Positions 24,278 to 35,955 of a stretch of 64,000 nucleotides of DNA are shown in pieces. Numbering within the stretch: position 1 is the stretch's first letter; the number at the start of each line of letters is the position of its first letter. This DNA comes from Actinostola sp. cb2023 (taxonomy: Eukaryota > Cnidaria > Anthozoa > Actiniaria > Actinostolidae), in the NCBI GenBank assembly GCA_033675265.1, contig JAUJYZ010000796.1:62001-126000 (forward strand). Direction: 5' to 3'. Both the position numbers and the translations under genes were made by a program. The notes beneath the pieces are model-generated. The model did not search any database. It was given only the letters and a program-made list of their open reading frames with translations, and was not told the origin of the DNA.

Positions 24278-24545
24278 CTTAAGAGAGAATTTCTGTTACT
24301 ATGAAGCAAAATCGCAAATAATCGGCCAGTTCCGTTTCAAAAAATCGATTTCTCTCATAATATATTTCTAGGTAGCCCTAGGGTAGGGATTATTCGTAGT
24401 GTAATTTGTTTCTCATAAATAACTTTTCTTTGTGAGAAAAATCCAAAAGTTCATATATGCCATCTGAGGCCTGAAATTGACCAAAATATAAACCGGTAAA
24501 GCGTGACTCGTAACTTGTCTCGTGGTCCATAAAAACACAAACCTA
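24278..24545 (+). repeat. Diverged relative of the 42.1/56.7-kb TTAA-flanked ends
   Basis: Begins at TTAA (24277-24280), then GAGAGAATTTCTG, and keeps the same order of words as the ~280-bp ends at 42.1 and 56.7 kb: AAAATCGATTT.TCTCATA, TAGGTAG, GAGAAAAAT, CTGAAATTGACC. Its inner end 'gtgactcgtaacttgtctcg' is repeated inverted at 27338-27385. Confidence 0.4.
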
Positions 24546-25316
24546 GACCATTTTAGTCCAGAATCCCTAAAAGGATGTGTTTCTTGGTTACAAGAGCTTA
24601 ATAGTTTGTTCTTATCTTTATCACGGAAGAGGAATATTGTCCGCGAAAAGGGCATAATTTTTTATTTGACAAAACTCTGATTTAGGACTAAATATGTTTT
24701 TTTTACCATGTGCGATAGCTCCAATTTTTTCTGTCGCCATATGCGGTTTCTTTAAATGTTGTTTTAAAACATACTTGAAAACTGAATTCGGTTATTTTCT
24801 CTGTGCTCCAAAACAAGCCTTTGATTCAAATAACAAATACAAGTTAGAAGAAGGTTTCAGTAAGTAAGACAATATTCATAGCTATCTAAAATGCACTTTT
24901 AATCAATTTTGGAATACATTTCTTATCTAAAATAAATCAGTGGCTAATTATTCCAGTCTTGATATCACAAACGTGACAAGCGGAGACACTTCAACACATT
25001 CTAAATCCTCTAATTTCACTCTTGATAGGCACTACTTCGTTAGCAATAAAATTGTTAACATTATTCGTTTCGGAAATCGTAATACAGTCCATATTTTTTT
25101 GTGCGGGATCACTATGCAATCACATATTGCGTGATGTGCCGTTTGCGAATATCGTTGGTTGAGTTGTTGTGTAGGATAGAGATAACATTGTTTTGAAATT
25201 TAAATAGTTTATTATATTCTTTCTCAACTGTCGGGTAAGGTACACCCTGCCATTTCGCACATTTGATCTTGCTTCGTTTTTAGTTGTTTATCAAAAGCCA
25301 CTTCCGGATATTACGT
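24546..25316. other. Non-coding stretch
   Basis: No gene found. The plus-strand ORF at 24940-25134 has no support. Confidence 0.4.
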
Positions 25317-25931
25317 TAGCCTGAGAAAGATTTTACTCCCCCGAGAGAGACGTCTGAGATTCGAGTGAAAAATTTCATACTGCTGACGTGTCACTACCGA
25401 GATTCGGGTAGCAGTTCTGATTGGTTAATCACGTCACGTTATGAATAAATTAACAACATATCTCAACAACATAACTTCTAAGTCTTCTAAAAGTGATTTT
25501 CACTACTTATTTTTCGATAAGAATGCTTAGAATCTCACCCAGTAGTCTGCGAGTTATTTAGGTAAGACATCGAAATAATTTCTAATCTTTTTAACCGATA
25601 CAAAGTCTCGAAATCTACGGTGGTGTGTGTGACAGAGGTCAAGCTTTGAATTTGAATAAATAAACACAAACTATGCACGTTTCCATGCTTTGAGATGCAC
25701 AAATAATTTTCGGAAATACAGCTTACGTGTTTTTATTTTATTGTTGAGCAATAAAGTGTTGATTATCCTCTTCATTGAGGTGAAATCTTTCACCAAAGTG
25801 AGCCGTTGAGTTTGTGTGACACGGCGAATGATTTGCATAATTACGTCATCAGTATGGAATTTTTCGGCTCCAATATCAGACATCTCTCTCGGGAGCTGAC
25901 CCCGATGAGAGGCGGCTGTTTTCTCAGGCTA
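25317..25931. mobile_element. 615-bp TIR element with 9-bp duplication
   Basis: Ends TAGCCTGAGAAA and complement, with CCGAGAGAGA just inside both. The flanks ATATTACGT (25308-25316) and ATATTGCGT (25932-25940) match at 8 of 9 bases, a MULE-type target duplication length. No transposase inside. Confidence 0.65.
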
Positions 25932-25940
25932 ATATTGCGT

Positions 25941-28173
25941 ATGTTATAACTACAACAGTTTATCTCAGGTATGTCCAGTTTACAATATATCATTCATATC
26001 ACCGGAAGCCAGCAACATGGTCATTAAGCATGATTCTGAATACTAACCACTCAAGTAAATTCAGATATAGTTGTGTGCAAAATATCCCAACTTCACCTCA
26101 CAGACTTATTATGCATACCGTCAATCCTCTATTTAGCCCCTGGGGGGCTTATTTATTTCAAGCACTTTTGGGGGGATGGCTTAATTGAGGGAGGGAGCTT
26201 AATAGAGGGAGGGGGATTATTAAATTTCGCGGAAAACCAGATCAGAGATGTAGGTTATACCAATTACGGTCTGGTACCTTAATTCGGTAATCACTTTATT
26301 GTAAATACGGTAATAAATACTGAACATGGTAAGTTTATATGGTAATACCCCGGGGGTTACTCCCTTTGTCCAAGTGGTAGGGGTGATCGGCGGTCCTTTT
26401 TGGTTTGAAAATATTTCCTGTGTGTACCTTTTAGGGGTTCCGACTCAAAAGTCAGTTACGTAACATGACTCCGTCCTATTAAGGTCAATTGTTGTTTAAT
26501 TTCTTTATTGACAAACATGAAAGAACCGTTAATTTTTGAGTGGACGGTTGGGTGATTTTGGGCGAAAAAAAACCCTACACCAACACTAAGAAAAATTCTT
26601 ACCACCATCTTCAGTGAAAAATAATGCTGCAAAATTATCCCCTTCCTAATTGCCTTCACTTGTTTTCTCCTTATAAAAAGTTTCACTTGATATTTACTTG
26701 AAAGAACACCGAATTGACAACAATTGGAAACACACATCATTATGTACATATGATTTACACGTATTCAGCCCCTCAAATTCCTTACAATTCGGCCACAAGA
26801 TAAATTTTCTGTCAGTTTAAGCGTCCTGGAAACTACTCCCAGAAGGCAGGAAATGATATTTCAGAGACTCTATACCTCAAAACGTTTTGGGGGACCATGC
26901 CTCCGAACCTCCCTAGGAGCTCGGACCTTCGCCACTCGTCCAGATTGTGCCCTCCTTGCTACGGGCCTGCTATGGTATGTATTAATTGTTGTGGACGCAA
27001 ATTAAAGTATTTTGGTATCATTAGAACATTCCCAAATTTCACACACCGTGTACCAGACGTTTACCACTGTATACCACCATGTAACAGACCAGGAACTGGT
27101 CTGCAACAACAGTCATAAGGCAAAGGAGCACCATCACATTGTTTTCACGTTCAGTTCTAACAAAATATTGAAAGTTTGATGGTGCTTTATATAAATAAAC
27201 AAATATTATAAAACTTCTCAGTGCAAAGACAACTCTTGAACATAATGCTCATAAAATTAGCTAGAGAAGTATAAAGTTTTATGAAAAATAAATTATGCAG
27301 AAGGTAACCCGTCGAAAAACAATCACGCACATTGAGTGTTTTTATGGACCACGAGACAAGTTACGAGTCACGGTTTACCGGTGTATCACTCTAAAAGTAC
27401 ATTTTCTTGATTTAAGAAAAGAATATTCTTATTTTAAGTTCCCCAGATAAGAATGTTTTATTACTTAAAATAACAACGTAATATTCTTGATTTAAGAAAG
27501 ATGTTATTCTTAAAACGAGCACAAGGCTTCTTAAAATAAGTTTTATAATGACCTCATATAGTTATAAATAATATTTTCTTAGCAAGAAATAATTTATTTC
27601 AATCTCAACATGCAAGCATACATTTCAGTGTAAAATGTAATGGTACACAGTGTACAAACACTTAAAAGCTACTTTCTGTTATTGCTGATTTAATAAGTAA
27701 ACATATTATAGTAATCATCATAATCATATTACTTTTATCAGTAAATTAATTAGAGTGCAGATAAAAAACTGTGAAAAAGTACTAACTAATAAAAATAGCA
27801 CTAATAAAACAATGGATTTCATAATATTTAGCACTATTTAGTTTTAATACGTATTTTCCATAGGTTTATTAATCTTTAATTAGAAGAATTGCAATCAAAA
27901 TCACCAATTAATTGGTCTTCAATTCTGCATTTGTATTATCTTTTACTCCATTATAACTCAAATGTGTATATATAAAACTGCCATCTACATGTAAATGTAC
28001 TTGGAAACTAGTACACTTTATATATATATATATCATTTTATGGTGAAAGTTACATATTTTGTTTTCCTTATGCTCTGAAAGTATAACTTGTAGACAACAG
28101 AATGAGTAAGCCAATTATGTAATCATCGGTTTTTAAACTTAATTTTATCGCTTTATCGATAATTTTTTTTGAG
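25941..28173. other. Non-coding region with short repeats
   Basis: G-rich 'gagggaggg' words near 26190. An inverted copy of the 24.5-kb sequence at 27338-27385. Imperfect palindromic TTCTTGATTTAAGAA repeats at 27400-27540. No exon supported. Confidence 0.4.
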
Positions 28174-28626
28174 TATCATTGCAGTCTGTTTCCCAAGCTG
28201 CAAGAAGTTGCAGTTGAAACGTTAATGCATGGCTTAAGAAATCCTCTACATCTTGCAACATCGTCTCTTCTAAAAGCAATAAATTTAATCTATAATAAAT
28301 GAAATCCCTTCTCAAATCATTTGACTATACATGCAGTATACAGCTATTTCAAAAAACGTTGATAATTATAAATTGTGTATTCCAAGACCGAAATGCATTT
28401 TGGGACTCGTGTAATATTGTCGCTAAATCGATAACAATAATAAAAACTGAGTATCATTTTTTTCTGTTTCCCAATCTGCAAGCACAGTTGCAGTTCAAAT
28501 GTTTGCATGGCTTAAGAAATCCTCTACATCTACAACATCTTCCTATAAAAGCAATAAAATTGTTAATGGTTAATAAATGAAATCCCTTCTCAAATCAGTT
28601 GACTATACATGCAGTATACATTGTGT
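28174..28626. repeat. Tandem duplication of the last exon of the SAM gene
   Basis: Two diverged copies of about 180 bp, period about 275: 28174-28350 and 28449-28626. Both contain 'ggcttaagaaatcctctaca' and 'aaatcccttctcaaatca'. Read on the minus strand each holds an acceptor and DVEDFLSHA. The nearer copy stops early (ANI-stop); the farther one reads on to LTFQLQLLAAWETDCNDTQ. Confidence 0.7.
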
Positions 28627-31600
28627 CCAATGTCCAATATATATTACACAAATCGATACAGATTGTGATGGCATACATTACTAGACACATTGGTCATTTT
28701 ATTATTGAAAATTTGTCAAGTGCCAACGTTAGCTGTGCGTTAATGGGAACTCTGCATCATTAATTACAATCTTAAGTGAAATTGACAAGGTTTCACCAAC
28801 TGAATCACCTCAAATTATACCAATAATATTGTAAAAGGCTTTGACATTCTATAATGATTTGTGTATATTGCCAAAACTTTCACATGCAGTATTATAACAT
28901 AGTTTAGTACTGACAAAGATGTCCAATTATAACAATATATTATATGCAAGGCAGCTAGCTATACATGTTTAATTAACAGTAAGGATTTCACTGAATTTCT
29001 GACATCAAATACTTACTGGAAGAAACAAAAAAAATGGTTGTTTTATTTTAGATATTTTCTGGAAGGCTTCCAATGTTTTTCCTGCATTGGTATCATCATC
29101 AACATCATCATCATCATCAGCTGCAACTGTAAGCAAAAAAATAGGTACATGTGAATTTATGATTAAAACAAATGTACAGTATACATTCTGTACATGCAGC
29201 ATTTTATGCACTGCCAACATCATCATAACTGACATGGGTTTACCTTCTTGAACATATGGTTGGATTTTGAGAAAGTTCGCCTTAAAAAGATCAATGTCAG
29301 CTGGTTGGGCTTTGGTTATTTCTTGTACGTGCAATTCAAGCTCATTTAGTAGCTGCAAATACAATCATCAATGCTTATAATTTTGATAACAATAATTATA
29401 ACAAATAATGTAATAATCATTTACAACAGTCACAGCACTACTTAGGTATAAATAGGCAGCCGAGGGTGCAGTAATTCTCTAGTAATGAAATAACTATTAC
29501 TATTAATAGCACATCACTGTACACACATGGCTCCATTTTCATACCACAATTTCATTCTTGAAAAAAGGAAACTTTTCAAATACTTGTTCCACAACATTTT
29601 TTCCACTGAAATCTTCAATTATTGTGTTTCTTCTTTTGTGAAAGCTCAGATGTTGTAGGTCTTTAATGGCTTGATAGTTTACTGACTTTCTTTTCAATTC
29701 CTTAAGCATTTCTTGGTGATGCAACTTTGTGTCATCATGTTCTTCATCCTGACCTTTGCCATGTTGTTTCTTCGCTGAAGACACTTCTCTTTTTCGTTGT
29801 AAATAATTCGTATTGTGATACCGTTGTCTTAACTGACACTTAACAGTAGACTAAAAAAAGAAAGAGATATGAAGAAATACATTGTAATACAACACGTGAG
29901 GGTAGATAATATTTTTGCCAATTACATGCACAAATGGTACAGACTGTAGTTTTAATGGTGGGCATATGTCAGCAGAATATCAAAGCCCACTAGGTTATAT
30001 TCCCCTCCACCAATAAATTACTTCAACACTAACTTACCCAAAATGGAAACTCCTTTTTGAGAGGCCATCTTTGAAAATGGGTAGACGCTCACAAATACTT
30101 TTAGCTGCCATTTCAAATTCCTTTTGACTTGTATTTCCACTGTCGTTAGCTGCAATGGCTTGCAAACAGGTAAGACATTCTCGTAGAAACCTATTTCTGA
30201 CTTTTTCTGGTAAGAGTTGGTTTGCCTTGTTTGCGGTCTTGACTTCTTTAGAAATGAGGAACACAAATTTCTTGTTGAATTCATCTTGATTATTGTCTTT
30301 TAAACTGTCAAGTTTCTTATCACAAAAAGCATAGGTCCGCCTCAGCTTTGGAATTGGTTCACCTGATTCATCACCCACCAAATTTAATTTAACACTTTCA
30401 CATGATGGACTAGAAGAAATTGATAATGTTTTGGAAGAAGATGGACTGTGTTTTCTGCTTTGCCTTCCAGTATAATTACCAGATGTACTGCTTGAAGAAC
30501 TTGATGTTTGCTTTAAACCATATTTTTGATCACTATTTTGGAAAGGCTCCATACTATTGGGAGAGTCCTTAAAATTCAAAGTGAAGAACAATCAGTCAGA
30601 TGTTTAAATAACAGTGAGTGAAAACTTTATATATACATGTATTAATTCATTTTACATCAACATTAAAAGTGAATGCTAACAATAATTTTAACGTATTTAT
30701 GGCTTGTTGGCACACTTGAATATTGCCAGATAATGAGATTGGGATGCCTGTGAAATTAGCATAAATGAATTAACTATGCATAATAATAATAATAACTGGG
30801 TACTTAATATATAGCGCATTCCACTGTAATCTCAATGCGCTTTACAATGCATGTGGAGGTTATTTTCTGATTTTCTCTGATTAATTCCCTTTATTTATTC
30901 CAAATGTACATAATAATGCAGAATATAAAGGGTTGCAAGTTTGAACTACATGTATCATCAACTATAATTATTATAATAATAGTTTAGTTGTCATCCACCA
31001 TTTCATTGCAGCTTAACTCAGGTTGACTCTGACTTAACAATAAGAAATTACAGACATTTAGTTTCCAGACCGAAACGTCTGCAATTATTTAAAATGTTAA
31101 GCCATAGTCCTCATGCTGCAATTCGCATATTTTTATCTAGTACAATAATAATTTTATTACTACAGTGCATTTCACATTATTTTATAATGATTTTAATATT
31201 CAAGCATTGCCATTTTTCATTCAGGAAACAATGATTGTTCTGGTACACAATGTACATGAATCAGATAATTAAGGAAATGTCAACATGTCTTTCAGATTAT
31301 TTCAATAACTGAATAAAATCCTCATGCTGATGCATCTTCATTTTGCATTTCTTTGTTTATAACAATGTCATGTAATGTTTGATATGCACAATGCATATAT
31401 TGGCTGTACTCTTCCAAGTCTGTACTTGATTCAGATGAGCTACATTTACATGTAATTGTGTCTGTATCATCATCACTTTCAGAGTCTGAGCTGAAGTGGC
31501 TATTTATTTTGCGATGTGTTCGCTTGAGAATGAAATTGGTCTTCTTTTTCTTTTCCGGTCATCATTCAACTGTTGCTTCAGAAAAAAAAACTCATTTCAG

Positions 31601-33773
31601 AAAACAAAATGTGCAATTGCTTCGAACCCCCTGGCCAAAAGTAATGTGAAACATATAGTAATGATTTGTGCATTTAGATCAAACATTTGAGAGTTTTCAT
31701 CACATATCTAAACACCTTGGATGTAAGATAAAAAACCTTTCCTTGTAATTTGGGGATCATTGTTTTAATCCAGGGGGTGACAGAAATGAAGGAATGGTCA
31801 ATGCTCAGCGTGTGCGTCCATCGAGTTATGGATGCACGCGGGAGGCTGCTAAGCACTCAAGAAGCTAGAGTCGCATGAGGCGTATTGAGTGCTTAGCAGC
31901 CGACCAAGTGCATCCATAACTCGATGGACTTCGCTATAAAATATCAAAGAGAAAATTTGTAAATTAACAACACAACAGTGTCAGGTTCCTAAGGGGCCAT
32001 CGACATATTCACTTAAAGTCCACCCTTTTAGACAAAATATTAAACTGCTATACGCCTCCCTCGAACAAAAGCCCCCATTTTAACAAAAAATTAAAATAAG
32101 CACCCGGTCAGTTATTCAGGGAAATACGGTATACCACTGTTTGCTAAAACCCTACATATAGTATCTTTCTGATCACCTGTGAAGTCTCTTGATCTTGGGG
32201 CTGAAGTGCAATGTATACATAAAAACAATTAACAAATTAGAATAATAATAATATGTACAATCAGAAATCAAGTACAGTGTAAGCTTATATATAAGTGTAA
32301 TAATATGCTCACCAAGTCCTCAATTAAGTCCCACATTTTCTTTCTGGTTATAAAAGATGTTGCAAACAGATCTGACAAATCGGATCTTGTAAATCTTACC
32401 AACATACTTCCCTCTACTTCGTTGGCTGTACATTTGGAATAAATAAAGGGAATTAATCAGAGAAAATCAGAAAATAACCTCCACATGCATTGTAAAGCGC
32501 ATTGAGATTACAGTGGAATGCGCTATATATTAAGTACCCAGTTATTATTATTATGCATAGTTAATTCATTTATGCTAATTTCACAGGCATCCCAATCTCA
32601 TTATCTGGCAATATTCAAGTGTGCCAACAAGCCATAAATACGTATATGTATTGAGGTTTTTCACAACAGCTGTGTTTGTAGGGCAAGACAAAATAATAAT
32701 CATCCTCTGGGAATTATTGACATCTATTCTAATTAAGAAATATTTATTGCAAGATACATCACAGGGAGCCCAAGCTTTCTCTCAGTGTACATTCACATGT
32801 GACTTTGAAATGTGCAAATAAAAGTCATAATTTTCATCAAAAGTATGAGTTGCCTCGAGTTGATATTTGAGTTAAATTTGATTGTTTTCTTTTTTACTTA
32901 CCTTTCTCTCACTATACATAATAAAGGGTGGAAACTGAGACCAACATCGAAGCCAACCGGGCCAACAAAATGTCCCGTTTCACCAACAAATATACTTCCA
33001 ATCACGTTCAGATCCACACAGCTCACGACCAGACAAATTTTGAATGAAATTGTGACGGGGAATAATTTGCTTCGTTCAAAATTACCACAGGACCTCCCGG
33101 TGGAAATACTTTTGGTGCTGGGTCCCAGTACCGTCCGCGCAGATCGGCTCGATTATGTGTTAATTAGTGGCATCGAAAATGCAAGTTATAAACGATTGCT
33201 CTCGATGTTTATATTAGAATCGCATCACTTTTCATTTTTTTCTGTGCAGTGCCGTGTAAGTGCATTGTCTGGTCGTGAGCTTCCTTCCACCCTTTACTAC
33301 ATGTATGTATAGGGAGAGAAAGGTGAGTAAAAAAGAAAACAATCAAATTTAATTCAAACAACTCCAGGCAACTCAGAGAGGATTTTAAGCATAAGATATA
33401 GCAACAACAAATACTTTTGATGAAATTTATGACTTTTATTTGCACATGTGAATGTACACTGAGAGTAAGCTTGGGCTCCCTGTGGATACATGGCCGCCGT
33501 GAAAAACCTCAATACATGTACATGGAAATTAAAATAAAATAGAATTTTGATTGAAACGTAGTCAAATGCCCATAATCTAAAGAAAGTCAATAAAAGAGCC
33601 ATAAAAACAAGGTTATGATTACAAACGACAAAGGTAAATTACTTGACGAGCTTTTGCAGTTTTGGCGCCATTTCTCTGCACGTACCTTTCAAGACATCGA
33701 TTACCGCTTGTGAAAACCCTCGTTTCATCAACCATACTCCAAGACCATCTGGTCCATTTGGAATTTTAAACAT
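28495..33773 (-). CDS. SAM-domain protein, seven-exon gene
   Basis: Exons in order: 33686-33773, 32313-32425, 30038-30567, 29545-29850, 29244-29352, 29017-29126, 28495-28542. Exons 1 and 2 together make a SAM-like domain (MFKIPNGPDGLGVWLMKRGF, then GSMLVRFTRSDLSDLF and TRKKMWDLIEDL). Exon 3 is Ser-rich and then has LLPEKVRNRFLREC and ERLPIFKDGL. Exon 4 has STVKCQLRQRYHN and IIEDFSGKNVVEQVFEKFPF, exon 6 an Asp-rich stretch and FQKISKIKQPFFLFLP. This order resembles SAMD3-like proteins widespread in fish and cnidarians. Introns are GT-AG and phases agree at every junction except exon 3 to 4, where one base is missing; that may be a lesion, an unseen micro-exon or an assembly error. About 434 codons. 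A SAM domain suggests protein-protein interaction; no enzymatic motif is seen. Confidence 0.6.
30692..30910 (+). repeat. Arm 1 of a ~218-bp near-perfect inverted repeat
   Basis: Almost identical, in reverse complement, to 32427-32642. Contains 'ggcttgttggcacacttgaa' and the 'aagcgcattgag' / 'gcgctatata' tail. Both arms lie in introns of the SAM gene, about 1.5 kb apart. Confidence 0.85.
31322..31552 (-). CDS. Possible orphan exon, Ser/Asp-rich
   Basis: An open frame of about 75 codons without an ATG: LKRTHRKINSHFSSDSESDD, CKCSSSESSTDLEEYSQYMH, DIVINKEMQNEDASA-stop. The composition is protein-like, and it lies between exons 2 and 3 of the SAM gene on the same strand. No clean acceptor was found. 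Could be an alternative terminal exon. Confidence 0.25.
   Translation of the reverse strand, partial: KKKKTNFILKRTHRKINSHFSSDSESDDDTDTITCKCSSSESSTDLEEYSQYMHCAYQTLHDIVINKEMQNEDASA
32427..32642 (-). repeat. Arm 2 of the inverted repeat, next to a SAM-gene exon
   Basis: Reverse complement of 30692-30910. Its outer edge supplies the acceptor of SAM exon 2 (TTCCAAATGTACAG). Confidence 0.85.
32650..33515. repeat. Fold-back element in SAM intron 1
   Basis: Arms at about 32650-32935 and 33290-33515 are imperfect inverted repeats (GGGAGCCCAAGCTT, TTGAGGTTTTTCAC, GAAAACAATCAAATTTAA each present in both). The ~350-bp loop (32940-33285) has a plus-strand open frame (RQILNEIVTGNNLLRSKL, LPVEILLVLGPSTVRADRL) of protein-like composition but no recognised family. 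Confidence 0.6.
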
Positions 33774-33982
33774 GTTGAAAGCTGCAATTCACTAGAGATA
33801 GAGAGCAACAGACAGCTTTTTAACATCCGCCATCAACGAAGAAAAGTGCGAACATGCTTCCAGACATGCCCAAGATCATGTGTTATTCTCTAGACTTTTC
33901 ATTGGCCACTTGACGTGTGACGTCATACAATTGAAAAATTGCGAGGGAAAGTGTTGAATACTTCAAAATTGCGTGGAAATGC
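33774..33982. promoter_or_regulatory. Putative shared upstream region (divergent genes)
   Basis: About 210 bp lie between the first coding exon of the SAM gene (minus) and a C2H2 exon (plus). No TATA box or other motif stands out, so the regulatory role is inferred only from layout. Confidence 0.3.
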
Positions 33983-34211
33983 GTGTTTTGTGTCGGTTTC
34001 TCTGCTATATACCTCACGATCAGTTTGCTGTTAACACATTTAAATTCCAGTCATCGAGAAGAAGAAAACATACACGTTCAGTGTGGAATTAGTGGTTGTA
34101 CAAGGACCTTTGTGAAAGTAAATACACTGGTTAAACATGCCCACACTTCGCACCAACCATTTCTCTTCACCGTCAATGCCAATAACAGCGAAGGACCTAG
34201 ATTATTAGCAG
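33983..34211 (+). CDS. C2H2-type zinc-finger exon
   Basis: The frame has LLLTHLNSSHREEENIHVQC and then C..GCTRTFVKVNTLVKHAHTSH: a CxxxxC, hydrophobic core and HxxxH zinc-finger pattern, with the trace of a preceding finger. It ends ARLLAG-like at GCAG|GTACTT, a good donor. Cnidarian genomes have many genes starting with such fingers. The following exons are not found before the TIR element at 34252. The true start is uncertain: the frame opens with MFCVGFSAIYL, but an ATG in another frame lies just upstream. Confidence 0.45.
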
Positions 34212-34251
34212 GTACTTAAGGGATGCAACGAAGAAAGGTGGTATTTTAGTT

Positions 34252-34776
34252 TTGTCAATGTTTAGCCCCAAGGGAGGGGGACTGGGTATACCCATGGGGA
34301 TTTGACATTTCACCTCCTTTTCATATTACATTCCCTGCCCACCCCAGGGTTAAATTTGTCAATATGAACCTCCCCTTTGGAGAATGAATAATTAGTTGAA
34401 ATAAAAAAAGGAAGATGATGCAATGTTTTTTTTAAATAAAAGGTATTTTATTTTACTGTATATCACATGAGGTCCTCTGAGACACAAAGGGAGCATTCCC
34501 AGCTTTAAACAATGACATATTTGCATGTGAAGCAGTGCCAAAAGGACAAAACGGCAGACAATCCGATACTCTCTCTGTGCTTTTTCACTGGCTAAGGCTC
34601 CAGCATGACCTTGTCAAATGGCTTCTTCCTTGAGATCTTACTGTATGTCAAATTCCCCACCCATGAGAGAGGGGATCGAGTCAAATGCAGCAAGGTATAC
34701 ATGCCACCCCCTACCACCCCCCCTAAACCCCCACCCCCCCCCCCCCCCCCCCCCAACTAGGGCTAAACATTGACAA
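34252..34776. mobile_element. 525-bp TIR element with G/C-rich subterminal tracts
   Basis: Ends TTGTCAATGTTTAGCCC and complement. Just inside are G-rich (left) and C-rich (right) tracts, the right one with 21 uninterrupted C (34734-34754). A second inverted pair (gggrATTTGACAT / ATGTCAAATTCCCC) lies further in. No ORF of note. Confidence 0.6.
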
Positions 34777-34865
34777 GTGCATAAAAACGCTGCTGGGTGA
34801 CTCTTGATAGAGAAGGGAGGGGTGTATTGCCACTTGACATAAATATTAATCATTAATTTATTTAC

Positions 34866-35168
34866 TTTATTTATTTACGCTTAGATATTTCTATTTTAGC
34901 TAAGAAGGATAAACAGTCCTCTTCAGTCATATCACACTTGGAGGAGTACAGATTGCTGTAAAACTTAGTTATTAGTTGCTGGATTTTACGCGGGTCTGTT
35001 ATTTCACTATTCCCGTCTATAAGTTTTCTTATATGTGTATTAGTCTTGTTTCTCCTCTCCAGTGTTAGAAAATACTTGGTATTTTTTTCTCCTTCCTCAT
35101 GCCATTTACTTCTCGATCTTAGAATAATACCTTCAGTTTTATAATTACTATATTCATTCATTTTCCCT
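34866..35168 (-). pseudogene. L1-like LINE, segment 3 (start of RT region)
   Basis: Encodes KMNEYSNYKTEGIILRSRSK, WHEEGEKNTKYFLTLERRNK and KIQQLITKFYSNLYSSK, the conserved stretch just before the RT of L1-like ORF2. It is the continuation of segments 1 (56.7-58.9 kb) and 2 (42.04-42.11 kb). It ends abruptly at EISKRK-stop; the RT itself is gone. Confidence 0.7.
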
Positions 35169-35508
35169 TTAAAGTGCAACTAACCCCTATGAGATTGTTT
35201 TAAAAATATATTCAATATATGCTGAATAGTTGGTGGGTTCAGTATTTTGTGATTTGAACCTTGCGTTTATGAGTTATAGAGGTTTGAAATTTCAATATGC
35301 AAATTTGATGACGTCTACTAAGACTTCATTTATTATACAAAAACGCCCTTGTGCTGATTATTGACATTTGAAAACTTACAGAATATTTTCAGTCTTTATA
35401 AATGATTTTATAACTTTTTTGCTTATTTCAAAAAATAAGTTCTTCTTGAAAAAGTCTAAATAAGTTATGGCAAATTCCTTAGTAGACGTCATCAAATTTG
35501 CATATTGA

Positions 35509-35780
35509 TGTTGAGAACACTACGAGCGTCGCCCAACACAATATTGTTTTATTCACTCACAAGCTCACTAATGGCTCCCTTACAATTTACTCACAGTATT
35601 TTACCTCTTCTCTCGTCAATAGTTCGACACACACTAACCTTTCACAGTGTTACTTGTACATAGGGTGTTTCTTACATATTTCCATAGCGTGAGTATCTGC
35701 TAGCTCCTTTTAAGTATTAAAATACTGTCAATCATGTGCTAATCTAATTTGAAGGTCACGATACTATATTTATCTCCGAA
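35509..35780 (-). repeat. BEL 3' LTR (272 bp)
   Basis: Begins TGTTGAGAACAC on the plus strand and ends ATCTCCGAA. Matches 41182-41443. In element orientation this is the 3' LTR. Confidence 0.9.
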
Positions 35781-35792
35781 ACCCTCCCCCCA
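35781..35792 (-). other. BEL polypurine tract
   Basis: On the minus strand GGGGGGAGGGT directly abuts the 3' LTR, the expected position for plus-strand DNA priming. Confidence 0.7.
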
Positions 35793-35955
35793 TTTGCTTT
35801 GGAGAAGCAAATGTTCTAAATCAGTGTTCTTCGTCAATTATTGTTCAATGTCCTGACTTCTTATTATTCAATGTTAAACTAGAACAATCGATTATAATGT
35901 ATCATACATGATAGTGTGTCCCGTAAATACTAAATGTCGTGTACTAAGTGTCTGA

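Noticed and set aside
26897..27118. 73-aa plus-strand ORF
   Set aside because: Low-complexity Pro/Cys-containing chance frame without neighbours or splice sites.
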